Of a stretch of 64,000 nt of DNA, positions 36,798 through 45,011 are shown piece by piece. A model generated the notes under the pieces. The model was not told the DNA's origin. It ran no database searches and was given only the letters and a program-made list of their open reading frames with translations. The stretch's first letter is position 1; every line of letters begins with the position of its first letter. The translations under genes were made by a program, and so were the position numbers. The stretch is from Cupriavidus pinatubonensis (GTDB taxonomy: Bacteria > Pseudomonadota > Gammaproteobacteria > Burkholderiales > Burkholderiaceae). Where the stretch lies: positions 1,488,001-1,552,000 of the forward strand of contig NZ_CP080766.1 of assembly GCF_019602855.1 (NCBI RefSeq), written 5' to 3'.

Positions 36798-37076
36798 TCA
36801 GGGCACGAACGATGGCGGCAGGCGGTGCCGGTGCTGCGCGACGATGAGTGCCTTCAGGCTTTCCACGCGCAATCGCGCTTCGCGCTCGCCTGCTTCGCGT
36901 GCCGCCTCGGCCGCAGCCAGTTCGCAGTCGAATTGCCGGCCGTGCAGTTCACCGCGATACAGCAGCGGTTCATCGCTTTGCGTTGCCAGCCGGATTTCGA
37001 AGCAACAGGCCCACTTGCCCCGTCCTTCACGCACGGCGAAGCCGCGCACGACGAGGAATTCCAGACCGACCTCCAT
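36798..37076 (-). CDS. Small hypothetical protein (92 aa)
   Basis: It starts MEVGLEFLVVRGFAVREGRG from an ATG preceded by GGGGGTCGT. A predicted beta-rich N-half (GKWACCFEIRLATQSDEPLL) is followed by a charged helix (ELAAAEAAREAGEREARLRV). The composition and pattern look like a real protein, but I do not recognise the family with certainty. It lies on the same strand as the receiver-like gene upstream, with 95 bases between. Confidence 0.5.
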   Translation of the reverse strand: MEVGLEFLVVRGFAVREGRGKWACCFEIRLATQSDEPLLYRGELHGRQFDCELAAAEAAREAGEREARLRVESLKALIVAQHRHRLPPSFVP

Positions 37077-37171
37077 ACGACCCCCTTGCACTCCCGCGAC
37101 GGCGGCCTCTGAAACGGGCCAGCTTCTGCCGCAGGCATCTCAAGCATAGCCGCGCAACGGCTGGCGCGCCC

Positions 37172-37642
37172 TCATCCGGTGGCCGTAGTCCCAGCCGGAC
37201 AAACGAGTGAGGGCTGAGGCGTACCCGTGGGCAGCGTAACAGCGGTGCGCGGGAAACACTGCCCGCCGGCCCAGACCAGCGCCGTGGCGGCACACACCAG
37301 ATCATGCGATACGGGTGCGGCAAGGCAGCCGCTCGCACCGAGCAGCGCGGCATGAAGCATCAGCGAGGCATCGAGGCGATCGGAGATCACCAGCCAGCGC
37401 CGAGGCGCGAGCCGCGCATGCAGGCGGTCAAGCACCGCGCGCGGATCGCCTTCGACGCCGCTGCAATCAAGCAACGCGATGTCGGCGGGATCTTCGGCAT
37501 GCTCGGAGGACATCGACACTTCGGCCTCATCGAGCCAGCGCAGCGCTCGCCAGCGGATCGGGCTGGGCAGGTTGAGCGCCTGCAGGCGGCGGGCCAGGAC
37601 CCGGCACATCACTTCGTTGCTGGCAATCAGATAGGTCGACAT
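37172..37642 (-). CDS. Stand-alone receiver-like protein
   Basis: 156 residues from the ATG at 37642. The order STYLIASNEVMCRVLARRLQ, DIALLDCSGVEGDP, LAPRRWLVISDR and GASGCLAAPVSHDLVCAATA follows the receiver fold; Asp in LLDCSG occupies the phospho-acceptor position. There is no DNA-binding domain. The C-terminal portion (WAGGQCFP) resembles the segment at the same place in the two LuxR-type regulators (RLVLAGGECFP in 37889-38785). It may have arisen from such a regulator by loss of the HTH and could act as a partner or titrator. The gene is 246 bases from the neighbouring regulator, on the same strand. Confidence 0.55.
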   Translation of the reverse strand: MSTYLIASNEVMCRVLARRLQALNLPSPIRWRALRWLDEAEVSMSSEHAEDPADIALLDCSGVEGDPRAVLDRLHARLAPRRWLVISDRLDASLMLHAALLGASGCLAAPVSHDLVCAATALVWAGGQCFPRTAVTLPTGTPQPSLVCPAGTTATG

Positions 37643-37888
37643 TGACGGTGCGTGGCCCGTGCCTGGCCACAGATGCGGTACCACCGTTGCAGGAACAAGG
37701 CGCGGGGCGCCCCGGCTTTCCGACACGTCAGGCGGGCGGCGCCACACTGTTGCGCACAAGTGCCTGCCGGTCCCTTTACTGAGAACGTAGCAACCCGCCT
37801 CAATATCCGCCTCATGCTTTTGGATGAGACGGGGTCGCCAGAAGGATGAGTCAGCCTGGCCGCACTGCACGGCCAGACCCCGCAAGCA

Positions 37889-38785
37889 CTATGCCGCGGC
37901 CATTCCGAAGCCTGCCGGCGCCTGCGAGGGGCTGGCCGGTGGCGGGCCAGCCCAGTTCAGCGTGGCGCCGCGCTGCAGTGCGACGTAGACCGCCTCACCC
38001 TTGTTGCGGACATGCAGCCGCTGGTACAGCGTGCAGGCGTGCGTCTTGGCCGTGGCCACGGAGATGTTGAGAACGCGGCTGACCGTCTTGATCGGATAGC
38101 CGCGCGCCAGCAGCGCGAGCACCTCGTACTGGCGCTCGGTAATGTTCAGCAGGTGCGCGCCCGCCGCAGGCGTTTCCTGGCCGCCAGCCTGCACTGCAGG
38201 TGCCATTCGTGGCGCCGCTGATGACGCAGTGTGCGCAACCAGCGCCGATTCGTTCCGGACGCATGCCCCGGCAGCGGGTACAACATGGGCCCGCGGCAAC
38301 GCCACGACGTGCCGTTCGTCGTCGTCAGGCACCACGTCGGCCAGCATGCCCTGCGTCGCTACCTCGTCGTCGATCACGGCGCATGGGCTTTCGAGCTGGA
38401 CACGGGACGGAAAGCACTCGCCGCCCGCCAGTACCAGCCGCACCGCGGCGTCAAGCGCCGCTGCACTGCTGTGCTTGTGCATGCAACCACGCACGCACTC
38501 GGGCAGCGCTGCCGCGACGAGTGCGGCGGCCGGCGATTCGGCCAGCACGAGCACGCGCTGCGGCTGCAGGCGTGCGCACACCTCGGCAAGCAAGGCGCAG
38601 CCGCTGCCGTGATCGGACGGCAATCCGAACACCAGCAGCTCCGCATCATGCAGCCACAGGTCCGGTTCAATCGGTGCCAAGGGATCGATATCGATCAGGT
38701 CACCCGCGATGTGCGCTTGCGCCAGGAGATGGCGCAGCCCCAGGCGCAACAGTGGATGAGGCTCAATCAAGAGGATGGTGGCCAT
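37889..38785 (-). CDS. LuxR-family regulator with degenerate receiver, paralogue of 2457-3404
   Basis: 298 residues from the ATG at 38785 (GAGAG upstream). The receiver-like half begins MATILLIEPHPLLRLGLRHL; the phospho-acceptor position reads LLVFGLP, without Asp. The C-terminal HTH (ITERQYEVLALLARGYPIKT, then NISVATAKTHACTLYQRLHV) is almost identical to that of 2457-3404, so both should recognise similar sites. It marks the right end of the EPS region, as the other marks the left end. Confidence 0.8.
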   Translation of the reverse strand: MATILLIEPHPLLRLGLRHLLAQAHIAGDLIDIDPLAPIEPDLWLHDAELLVFGLPSDHGSGCALLAEVCARLQPQRVLVLAESPAAALVAAALPECVRGCMHKHSSAAALDAAVRLVLAGGECFPSRVQLESPCAVIDDEVATQGMLADVVPDDDERHVVALPRAHVVPAAGACVRNESALVAHTASSAAPRMAPAVQAGGQETPAAGAHLLNITERQYEVLALLARGYPIKTVSRVLNISVATAKTHACTLYQRLHVRNKGEAVYVALQRGATLNWAGPPPASPSQAPAGFGMAAA

Positions 38786-39383
38786 GGCCGCTCTCTTTTT
38801 ATAGCGGCAAGCGCGGACCCTGCGACGACCCGCACTTGCTGTTGGAAACAGCCTCGCTATCTTGCGAGATGCGGCTTCCATACGATCCGACAGAGCTCCA
38901 GCGCCTTCAGCCTTCCCGTCCGGCCGGCTGACAGCCCTTCCCGTGGAGGTGTCGAAATCGCCCCGTTTGCGTCTATCCGACGCTTATGTCCCGCAGGCGC
39001 TCTTAGACGCCATTGAAAACAGATGTAAGAAAATGTAATTCCGGTTTCCAGCTTATGAAAGGGTCGTTGGGAAAGCAAGGCAGCAGCATCCCGGAGGGGT
39101 TTTCCCTATGGACTGTTTGATGGATGCGCGCAGGCGAAAATCGGCGTAACGCGAGGCGCGAATGTGGCGCAAACGCTGCCACATGGCAGTATGACTAGTC
39201 CGTGCGGCCTGCGTTGTGAAGTAATCGTTGCCTGGCCAGGCGCCAGCGAAGGGAAAAAACCCCTGATCGGGTGAGAGGTGCTGTGTCATGCAAGCGCGCT
39301 CCCCGCTGAAGAGGGGTATCGCCCTTTGGACTAGGGTTGACGGTGCACGAACGGCCGCCAGGGCCTGGCGGCCGCCGAGGCGA
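38786..39383. other. Gene-poor region upstream of the regulator
   Basis: About 600 bases with the regulator's promoter near 38790-39050, where AT content rises. Frames crossing the rest have no natural composition. I see no repeat or RNA gene I can support. Confidence 0.35.
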
Positions 39384-39563
39384 CTAGAACTGCGCCCACT
39401 CCTCCGTAGCCAGCGCCTCGGCCCTGCCGGGGCTGCCAGCAAGCCGGCTGATGGCAACGCTGACCGCTGGCGTCGCGGCGCGGGGGGGCATCGCTGGCGA
39501 TTTCACCGGCGCGGCTACCATGGCGCGGACAGGTGCAGCGGCATGCGCATTCAGCGCCGACGG
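39384..39563 (-). pseudogene. Decayed 3' end of a chemotaxis-receptor gene
   Basis: The frame ends in PVRAMVAAPVKSPAMPPRAA and then, after a short linker, EEWAQF and a stop. A Pro/Ala-rich flexible linker ending in an xWxxF pentapeptide is the CheR/CheB tether at the C-terminus of many betaproteobacterial methyl-accepting chemotaxis proteins. No signalling domain is found upstream, so only the tail remains. The reading rests on a short motif. Confidence 0.35.
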
Positions 39564-39762
39564 GGACAACCGAGCGCCGCCATCGATCCGGCATGTCTGG
39601 CAGACGGCCTGAAGCGATGGTTCATTGCAATCCGCAAGGCGGATTCGCGCGCCGCCACGCCGGACGTTCATGCCAGCGAAGCGAAAGGAAGGGGCGTGCT
39701 CATGGGAGTCAGTGAAATTGGCGCCCACACTGTCGCCGTGCACTGGCTGACGCCAGCAAGCG

Positions 39763-40980
39763 TCAACGCGCGGCGGATCGCTTCCCGTGGAGGATGCACC
39801 AGGCCGCGCTGCCGATCGCGATTCCCCAGAACGCAGAGCCCAGACCGAACATGGTCATGCCCGAGGCCGTGGCCAGGAACGTGATGACCGACGCTTCGCG
39901 GTGATCGTCCTGCGTGATGGCCTCCATCACGTTGGACATGATGGCACCGATCAGCGCGAGCCCGGCCAGGATCGCGACAAAGGCGTGGGGCAAGGCATCA
40001 AACAGCAGCACGATGGTGCCCGCGAAGGTCCCGCCCACGAGATAGAACACGCCATTGGCAACGCCGGCCACATAGCGGCGCGCAGGGTCTTCATGTGCGT
40101 CCTTGCCCGTGCACAGCGCGGCAGTGATGGCAGCCGTCACGATGGTGATGCCGCCGAAGCACGCGACCGCGGCACTGGCCAGGCTGGTCGCCGCAAGAAT
40201 GGGCCGTGCCGGCGTGTGGTACCCGGACAGGCGCAGGATTGCCATGCCGGGCAGGAACTGCCCTGTCAGGCTCACGATCACCAGCGGAATGGCAAGACTC
40301 AGCGTCGCGCTCAGCGACCAGTGCGGCGCGGTGAACACCGGCCTCGCAACGGCCAGATGCAGATCGCCCGCATGCGTGAGCCCCAGCGCCGCAGCCGTCG
40401 CGACACCCACGGCCAGCACCACCACCATGCAATAGCGCTGCAGCCAGCGCCGGCACACGAGATACGTAGCGATCATCACGCCCGCCAGCAGCGGCATGGT
40501 TCCCGCCGCCTTGAATGCGCCCGCACCGAACTGGAACAGGATGCCCGCCATCATGCCGGCCGCGATGCCGCGCGGGATCCGTTGCACGAGCCAGTCGAAA
40601 CTGCCGGAGATCCCGATCACGAACAGGATCGCCGCGGCGCTCACGTAAGCCCCCACCGCGTCGGCAAGGCTCATCTGCGGAAACAGCGTCACCAGCAGCG
40701 CCGTCCCGGGCGCGGACCACGCGGTGATGATTGGCACACGGAGCCACGCGCTCAGCAGCAGCCCGGAAACGCCAGCACCGATCGAAATCCCCCACACCCA
40801 TGACGTGACCATGTCGGCGGGCAGGTTGGCAGCGTGCGCGGCCTGAAAAAAGATCACCAGCGGGCCGGAATACGAAATCAGGACCGCGAGGAAACCTGCC
40901 GTGATCGCGGAGAGCGACAGTGGATTGCCGGCGCGATCCGCATGGTGTTGCGGAGCCGGAGAGATGAGGGGTTCTGGCAT
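39763..40980 (-). CDS. benE: Benzoate/H+ symporter family permease (BenE)
   Basis: 405 residues from the ATG at 40980. It has eleven to twelve hydrophobic segments. Typical BenE stretches are PLSLSAITAGFLAVLISYSG, TSWVWGISIGAGVSGLLLS and ITAWSAPGTALLVTLFPQM. It is an inner-membrane permease probably importing benzoate or a related aromatic acid by proton symport. No benzoate-degradation genes lie nearby, so it stands alone. The frame is open back to 41079, but the extra residues do not look like protein. Confidence 0.88.
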   Translation of the reverse strand: MPEPLISPAPQHHADRAGNPLSLSAITAGFLAVLISYSGPLVIFFQAAHAANLPADMVTSWVWGISIGAGVSGLLLSAWLRVPIITAWSAPGTALLVTLFPQMSLADAVGAYVSAAAILFVIGISGSFDWLVQRIPRGIAAGMMAGILFQFGAGAFKAAGTMPLLAGVMIATYLVCRRWLQRYCMVVVLAVGVATAAALGLTHAGDLHLAVARPVFTAPHWSLSATLSLAIPLVIVSLTGQFLPGMAILRLSGYHTPARPILAATSLASAAVACFGGITIVTAAITAALCTGKDAHEDPARRYVAGVANGVFYLVGGTFAGTIVLLFDALPHAFVAILAGLALIGAIMSNVMEAITQDDHREASVITFLATASGMTMFGLGSAFWGIAIGSAAWCILHGKRSAAR

Positions 40981-41290
40981 AGGGCGATTGAAGGCGGTGG
41001 GCCTTCCTGTCTCCGTTCTGGCCCAACACGGGGGCCGGATGTTATTCCTGGGCTGCGCCGCACTGACGGTGCAACCCATGGTGCACCTGCCGCTCGCGTC
41101 TTGTGCGGTGGGCGCGAACCGAGAATAGACAAGGATCGCGTGGAGCGTCCAACACTGATTGGGTATTGGGTTGATACGCCGGAGGTATGGTGGTGAAAGG
41201 GGCTTTTCGTTAGGGTAGGGCTATCGCGTGAAGCGACCGTTCCTCACGATCCCTGGTGAATCACGGCTTCGCTGGGTATCCAGCCCTTCG
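40981..41290. other. Intergenic region
   Basis: 310 bases between the start of benE and the end of the beta-helix gene, both on the minus strand. It presumably carries the benE promoter. Nothing else was identified. Confidence 0.35.
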
Positions 41291-42760
41291 TCAGAACGTT
41301 TTTTTCTTTACCTGCCAAGCGACGCCCGCACTTGCTGTCGTAGCAGATGCAAAACCGATAGTGAATGTAGTAGGTGATACGGCAGCGATATACGGCCTGG
41401 CATTCGCTGCCTCTCGGTTGGTCGCTGTCAATACGATCTCGCTCTTGGCCGGCGTATAGCTCAAGCCATGCTTCACCGTGATGGCAGATGCATCTGCTGC
41501 AGCTATTGCCTCGCCACTTCCCTCGGTAGCGAACCCCAAGTTGCTTTCGACCCTGGCGAATAGCGTAGATATCCGCAGTCCCCCAGTATCATTTCGACTC
41601 ACGCTGTTGCTACTGTCACCATCCGCCGACTCAATAATCGCCGTCGTGGCAGGCGAGCCCGCCCCCCGAGCCAGTGTGTTCTCGTTAACCTGGAAGCGTG
41701 TGCAGCCAGCAAAATCGACCCCAAACCGTCTGAAGAAGGAAATCGTACAGTGCACCAGGAATCCGGAAGCCACGCCCCGCAGCCTTATGCAATCAGCTCC
41801 GGCACCGTTTGAATGGTTAAGTGCTGAAATAAAGCCGATCTTGAGGTTTCGCGTGGGGTCGCCGTTGCTTGCCAGGCTGACATCCAACGCGGGATTAGAT
41901 CCCCCCCCACGAAGCTGGCGACTCGACAGGTAGCACCCACCGTTGATCTCGGCGCCGTCAACCCCACGTAGGACCACGGGGGCATCACAATAATCAATGA
42001 CCGCTCCCCCTGTGATTGTTACCAAATCAGTTCCCTGCGAATAGACGCCAATTGCACAGCCGATGGCGACACCGCCATTGATGACAAGACCAGCAGAATA
42101 AGGGCCGTAGTCGCCGTCATCATTGACCATGTATGCGGTATTCTTCCAATTGCAGCCTATAAACTGCGTATTAACTGTCCTGACACGATAAACGCCCTTG
42201 TTACCAAACGCACCGTCAAAGGAACATCCAACTAGCGCCCCTTCGCGCACCCCATCGAGATACACGCCGTAGTCGGCATTCATGAATTGGACGCCGTCCA
42301 GCAAGAAATCATCGTATTGAGTAGTGCTGGTGCCGGTCACCCACCTGACGCCGATACCCCGTCCAGTGAATCTGCCACCGCAGATTGTCAGCTTCTTTCC
42401 GTGATCGCTTTTCCTTAGAGCGCCCTTGCCTTCCGTGGCACATATGATTTCGGCCCCGTAGGCAATGAGCGTGACCGCCTTTCCAGACAGGTCCACCTCC
42501 GTCAGCCTGTAGCGACCGCCGGCCGGAAACACTAACGTCCCGCCATCCCTGATCCCAGCCACGGCAGCCACGACGGCAGGCGTATCATCGGCAACACCAT
42601 CTCCCCGTGCACCAAACCTCCTAACGCTTGTCGGTTCCTCCCCCGGACCACGCGACGGAGACCGCTCCTCAGTGCCTGCGAGACTTGTTTGCCACCGGAG
42701 CAGTGAAGCACCGATGGCCGTTGCAAACCCTCCGAAAAGGATCCTCCGCCTTTTACTCAT
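41291..42760 (-). CDS. Exported right-handed beta-helix protein (pectate-lyase-3 / tailspike-like)
   Basis: 489 residues. The N-terminus MSKRRRILFGGFATAIGAS looks like a Tat-type or other export signal. VRRFGARGDGVADDTPAVVA is the start of the pectate-lyase-3 superfamily seen in phage tailspikes and exopolysaccharide-modifying enzymes. The middle consists of short beta-helix turns (YGVYLDGVREGALVGCSFDG). A distinct C-terminal domain (HGLSYTPAKSEIVLTATNRE) resembles tail-fibre end domains. It is last in the flippase-polymerase-GT block, so a lyase, hydrolase or epimerase acting on the exported polymer is likely; the activity is not visible from sequence. Confidence 0.72.
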   Translation of the reverse strand: MSKRRRILFGGFATAIGASLLRWQTSLAGTEERSPSRGPGEEPTSVRRFGARGDGVADDTPAVVAAVAGIRDGGTLVFPAGGRYRLTEVDLSGKAVTLIAYGAEIICATEGKGALRKSDHGKKLTICGGRFTGRGIGVRWVTGTSTTQYDDFLLDGVQFMNADYGVYLDGVREGALVGCSFDGAFGNKGVYRVRTVNTQFIGCNWKNTAYMVNDDGDYGPYSAGLVINGGVAIGCAIGVYSQGTDLVTITGGAVIDYCDAPVVLRGVDGAEINGGCYLSSRQLRGGGSNPALDVSLASNGDPTRNLKIGFISALNHSNGAGADCIRLRGVASGFLVHCTISFFRRFGVDFAGCTRFQVNENTLARGAGSPATTAIIESADGDSSNSVSRNDTGGLRISTLFARVESNLGFATEGSGEAIAAADASAITVKHGLSYTPAKSEIVLTATNREAANARPYIAAVSPTTFTIGFASATTASAGVAWQVKKKTF

Positions 42761-42841
42761 ATCCTGGCAACTCCATACTCATTTGCCACCGCCCGAGCGC
42801 GGTTCAGGCATGGATCGCGCAACAGCAGAACAAGACAACTT

Positions 42842-43786
42842 TCATGGCCGGCTTGCCCTCATCAATATATCGCCGAGATCTGCAATCAGCATACGATAGG
42901 CCATCCATGTATTGCGAGCATCATCAACTCTGCCGGCGATTAGCGAAAAACCTATCCGACTTAACGGCTCCAGGCAAAGGGTCACAAAAACCAACGTCCA
43001 CGCAGGAATCCGCTTAAAATGTTTGAACCCGTAAAGCAAGCGGCTACGCAAAGAGTAAAACAACCGATGCCCCTTTACCTGTTGCGAAGTGCCGCCACCG
43101 GCATGGTACGCCTGGACGTCAGCTATATACATACTCCTGAATCCGGCTTGACGAGCACGCAGCGATAAATCGACCTCCTCAAAGTAAACAAAGAATCGCT
43201 CGTCAAATCCGCGCAGTGCCACAAACAGGTCACGGCGCATTAAAAAGAAAGCCCCTATCACCTGGTCTACTTGCCTGTTCGAATCGTGCGGCCATTCCAC
43301 CATGGCTTGCGTCCATCGCCTTAGACCCGGAAGGCGATTGAGTCCGGTAGCGTTAGCAAAAAAAGATGCCATCGTCGGAAAACGCGAGCAACTGCGAGAC
43401 ACTTGATTCTTCTCGTCCACAAGTGAAACGCCGACAATCCCGACGTCCGCCGCCCCCGGTTCCCTAAGGTAGGTCAGCGGTCTAAGCAACGATTCGGCAA
43501 ATATTCTCGCATCCGGATTCAGGAAGAGCACAAATTCTGCCCTGGCAAGCGCCGCACCTTGGTTGCAGGCCGCCCCGAATCCGCGATTCGAGGTATTGAC
43601 TATTACCTTTACATCAAATGGTGAATTCGTCGCCGAGGCTTTCGCCAACGACAGAGAATCGTCACTCGACGCATTATCGACAATAATTACCGATTCAACC
43701 AATCCGCCGTGATACTGCATAATGCTTTCGATTGCATCCGAGAGCTGCCCGCGGCTATTCCAGTTCACCAGAACAATATCAAGCAT
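42842..43786 (-). CDS. Glycosyltransferase family 2 (rhamnosyltransferase-like)
   Basis: 314 residues. It begins MLDIVLVNWNSRGQLSDAIE and has IIVDNASSDDS, NRGFGAACNQGAALARAEFV and LFLNPDARI, the GT2 arrangement of WbbL-like rhamnosyltransferases. A C-terminal amphipathic segment (LFYSLRSRLLYGFKHF) follows VQAYHAGGGTS. It overlaps the polymerase gene by eight bases. Codons are AT-richer than in most of the window, as in its upstream neighbours. Confidence 0.85.
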   Translation of the reverse strand: MLDIVLVNWNSRGQLSDAIESIMQYHGGLVESVIIVDNASSDDSLSLAKASATNSPFDVKVIVNTSNRGFGAACNQGAALARAEFVLFLNPDARIFAESLLRPLTYLREPGAADVGIVGVSLVDEKNQVSRSCSRFPTMASFFANATGLNRLPGLRRWTQAMVEWPHDSNRQVDQVIGAFFLMRRDLFVALRGFDERFFVYFEEVDLSLRARQAGFRSMYIADVQAYHAGGGTSQQVKGHRLFYSLRSRLLYGFKHFKRIPAWTLVFVTLCLEPLSRIGFSLIAGRVDDARNTWMAYRMLIADLGDILMRASRP

Positions 43787-45011
43787 GACCGAGCCCTCCC
43801 TTTTTCCAGCTGAATCGGTGCGGCGTCGTAAGGAGCCAATACCAAAACCAGACCTGTATCCAGGTTGACAGCAACGAAAAATACTGGTCCTGGAAGAACT
43901 GCATCACCAGCGGATACACCGATGCTGAATAATAGAAGATCCAGACTCCACCGCGCGCGCGCGCTCTCCTGTATAACCAATAGTGCACAATCAAGAACAC
44001 GGGCGGAATTAGCACGCCGAGGTACGAAAAGTCGCGGAAATAAACTTCATATACCGTATACACATTTGTTGGGTCCGGGACGAACGCATATCCCTTCATC
44101 AAGGCTACAGGCGCCAGAGTTGAAATACCCAAAGCGTACTGAATGGAAATCAACAAGCGAAACGTATTCTCGCCCCAACTTAGATCCGGATTCCATTCCA
44201 CAAGCCGGGAAAATGCAAGCAAAGGTGCAATCGTATAGCCCTTCATGCTTTCGAGAAACGATTCTACATTTTCCACAATACCGTCATCCGCGGAAATCCC
44301 CTTGGCAGTCATCCCCGCCACAAATACTGATAATGCAATAAATATGATCAGCGTAATGAGTAACCCGCGCATACGAATTGCGCCAACATTCATCAACGGA
44401 ACAAGGGCCAGACACAAAAAGAACAAGATATATGTCCGACCAGTGCTGAGATAGCAGTAACAAAGACTCACCGCAACCGAAAGCCACAGGCGCCCAAATC
44501 CCAAATTGGATTGCCGATAAAGAAATATTGACACGGAGGTAGTCACAAACGAAAGTACCCACAGGTATGCCAATATCCCATAACCCTCTCCATCCTCCGT
44601 CATCGCCGCACGAAGTTGTATATAACCCAACACGGTGAAAACGCTCTCACCACCCGCGATTTCCGTAGCCCGCGCGTAGACGAGCGGCAGAGCAATGATC
44701 GCGACCAGCTGAGCCAGGTCAATAAATCGAGTCTTTCTCGCAATGACCCCGTGCCGCCGGATTTCTGGGCCTCGCCCCTGAAGCCCGCGACAGCATAAGA
44801 TCATGATAAGCAATGCCAGAAGCTTCGCGGTCAGAATAAGAAGGACAAATTCCACCGACATCGAGATAAAAGAATCCCGGGACAAGTAATATCCAAGGAG
44901 CAAAGAGAACCAAACGAAGAAATAAATCTGGAACGGGTTCCCAAACCCCAATGGCCGCCGACTCGCTGTCAGCAGCCCTGCGAACGTAACGAGCAGCAAT
45001 AACTCAAACAT
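43779..45011 (-). CDS. wzy: O-antigen/EPS polymerase (Wzy-like)
   Basis: 410 residues from the ATG at 45011, eight bases inside the flippase gene. It is almost wholly membrane helices with one larger periplasmic loop region between about 230 and 290. The family is too diverse for sequence motifs; the call rests on hydropathy and position between the flippase and a glycosyltransferase. It would polymerise repeat units on the periplasmic side. The base composition is clearly AT-richer than that of the flanking chromid. Confidence 0.72.
   Translation of the reverse strand: MFELLLLVTFAGLLTASRRPLGFGNPFQIYFFVWFSLLLGYYLSRDSFISMSVEFVLLILTAKLLALLIMILCCRGLQGRGPEIRRHGVIARKTRFIDLAQLVAIIALPLVYARATEIAGGESVFTVLGYIQLRAAMTEDGEGYGILAYLWVLSFVTTSVSIFLYRQSNLGFGRLWLSVAVSLCYCYLSTGRTYILFFLCLALVPLMNVGAIRMRGLLITLIIFIALSVFVAGMTAKGISADDGIVENVESFLESMKGYTIAPLLAFSRLVEWNPDLSWGENTFRLLISIQYALGISTLAPVALMKGYAFVPDPTNVYTVYEVYFRDFSYLGVLIPPVFLIVHYWLYRRARARGGVWIFYYSASVYPLVMQFFQDQYFSLLSTWIQVWFWYWLLTTPHRFSWKKGGLGHA

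Noticed and set aside
36505..37149. 214-codon plus-strand frame
   Set aside because: It runs through a strong terminator and then antisense over the 92-residue gene.
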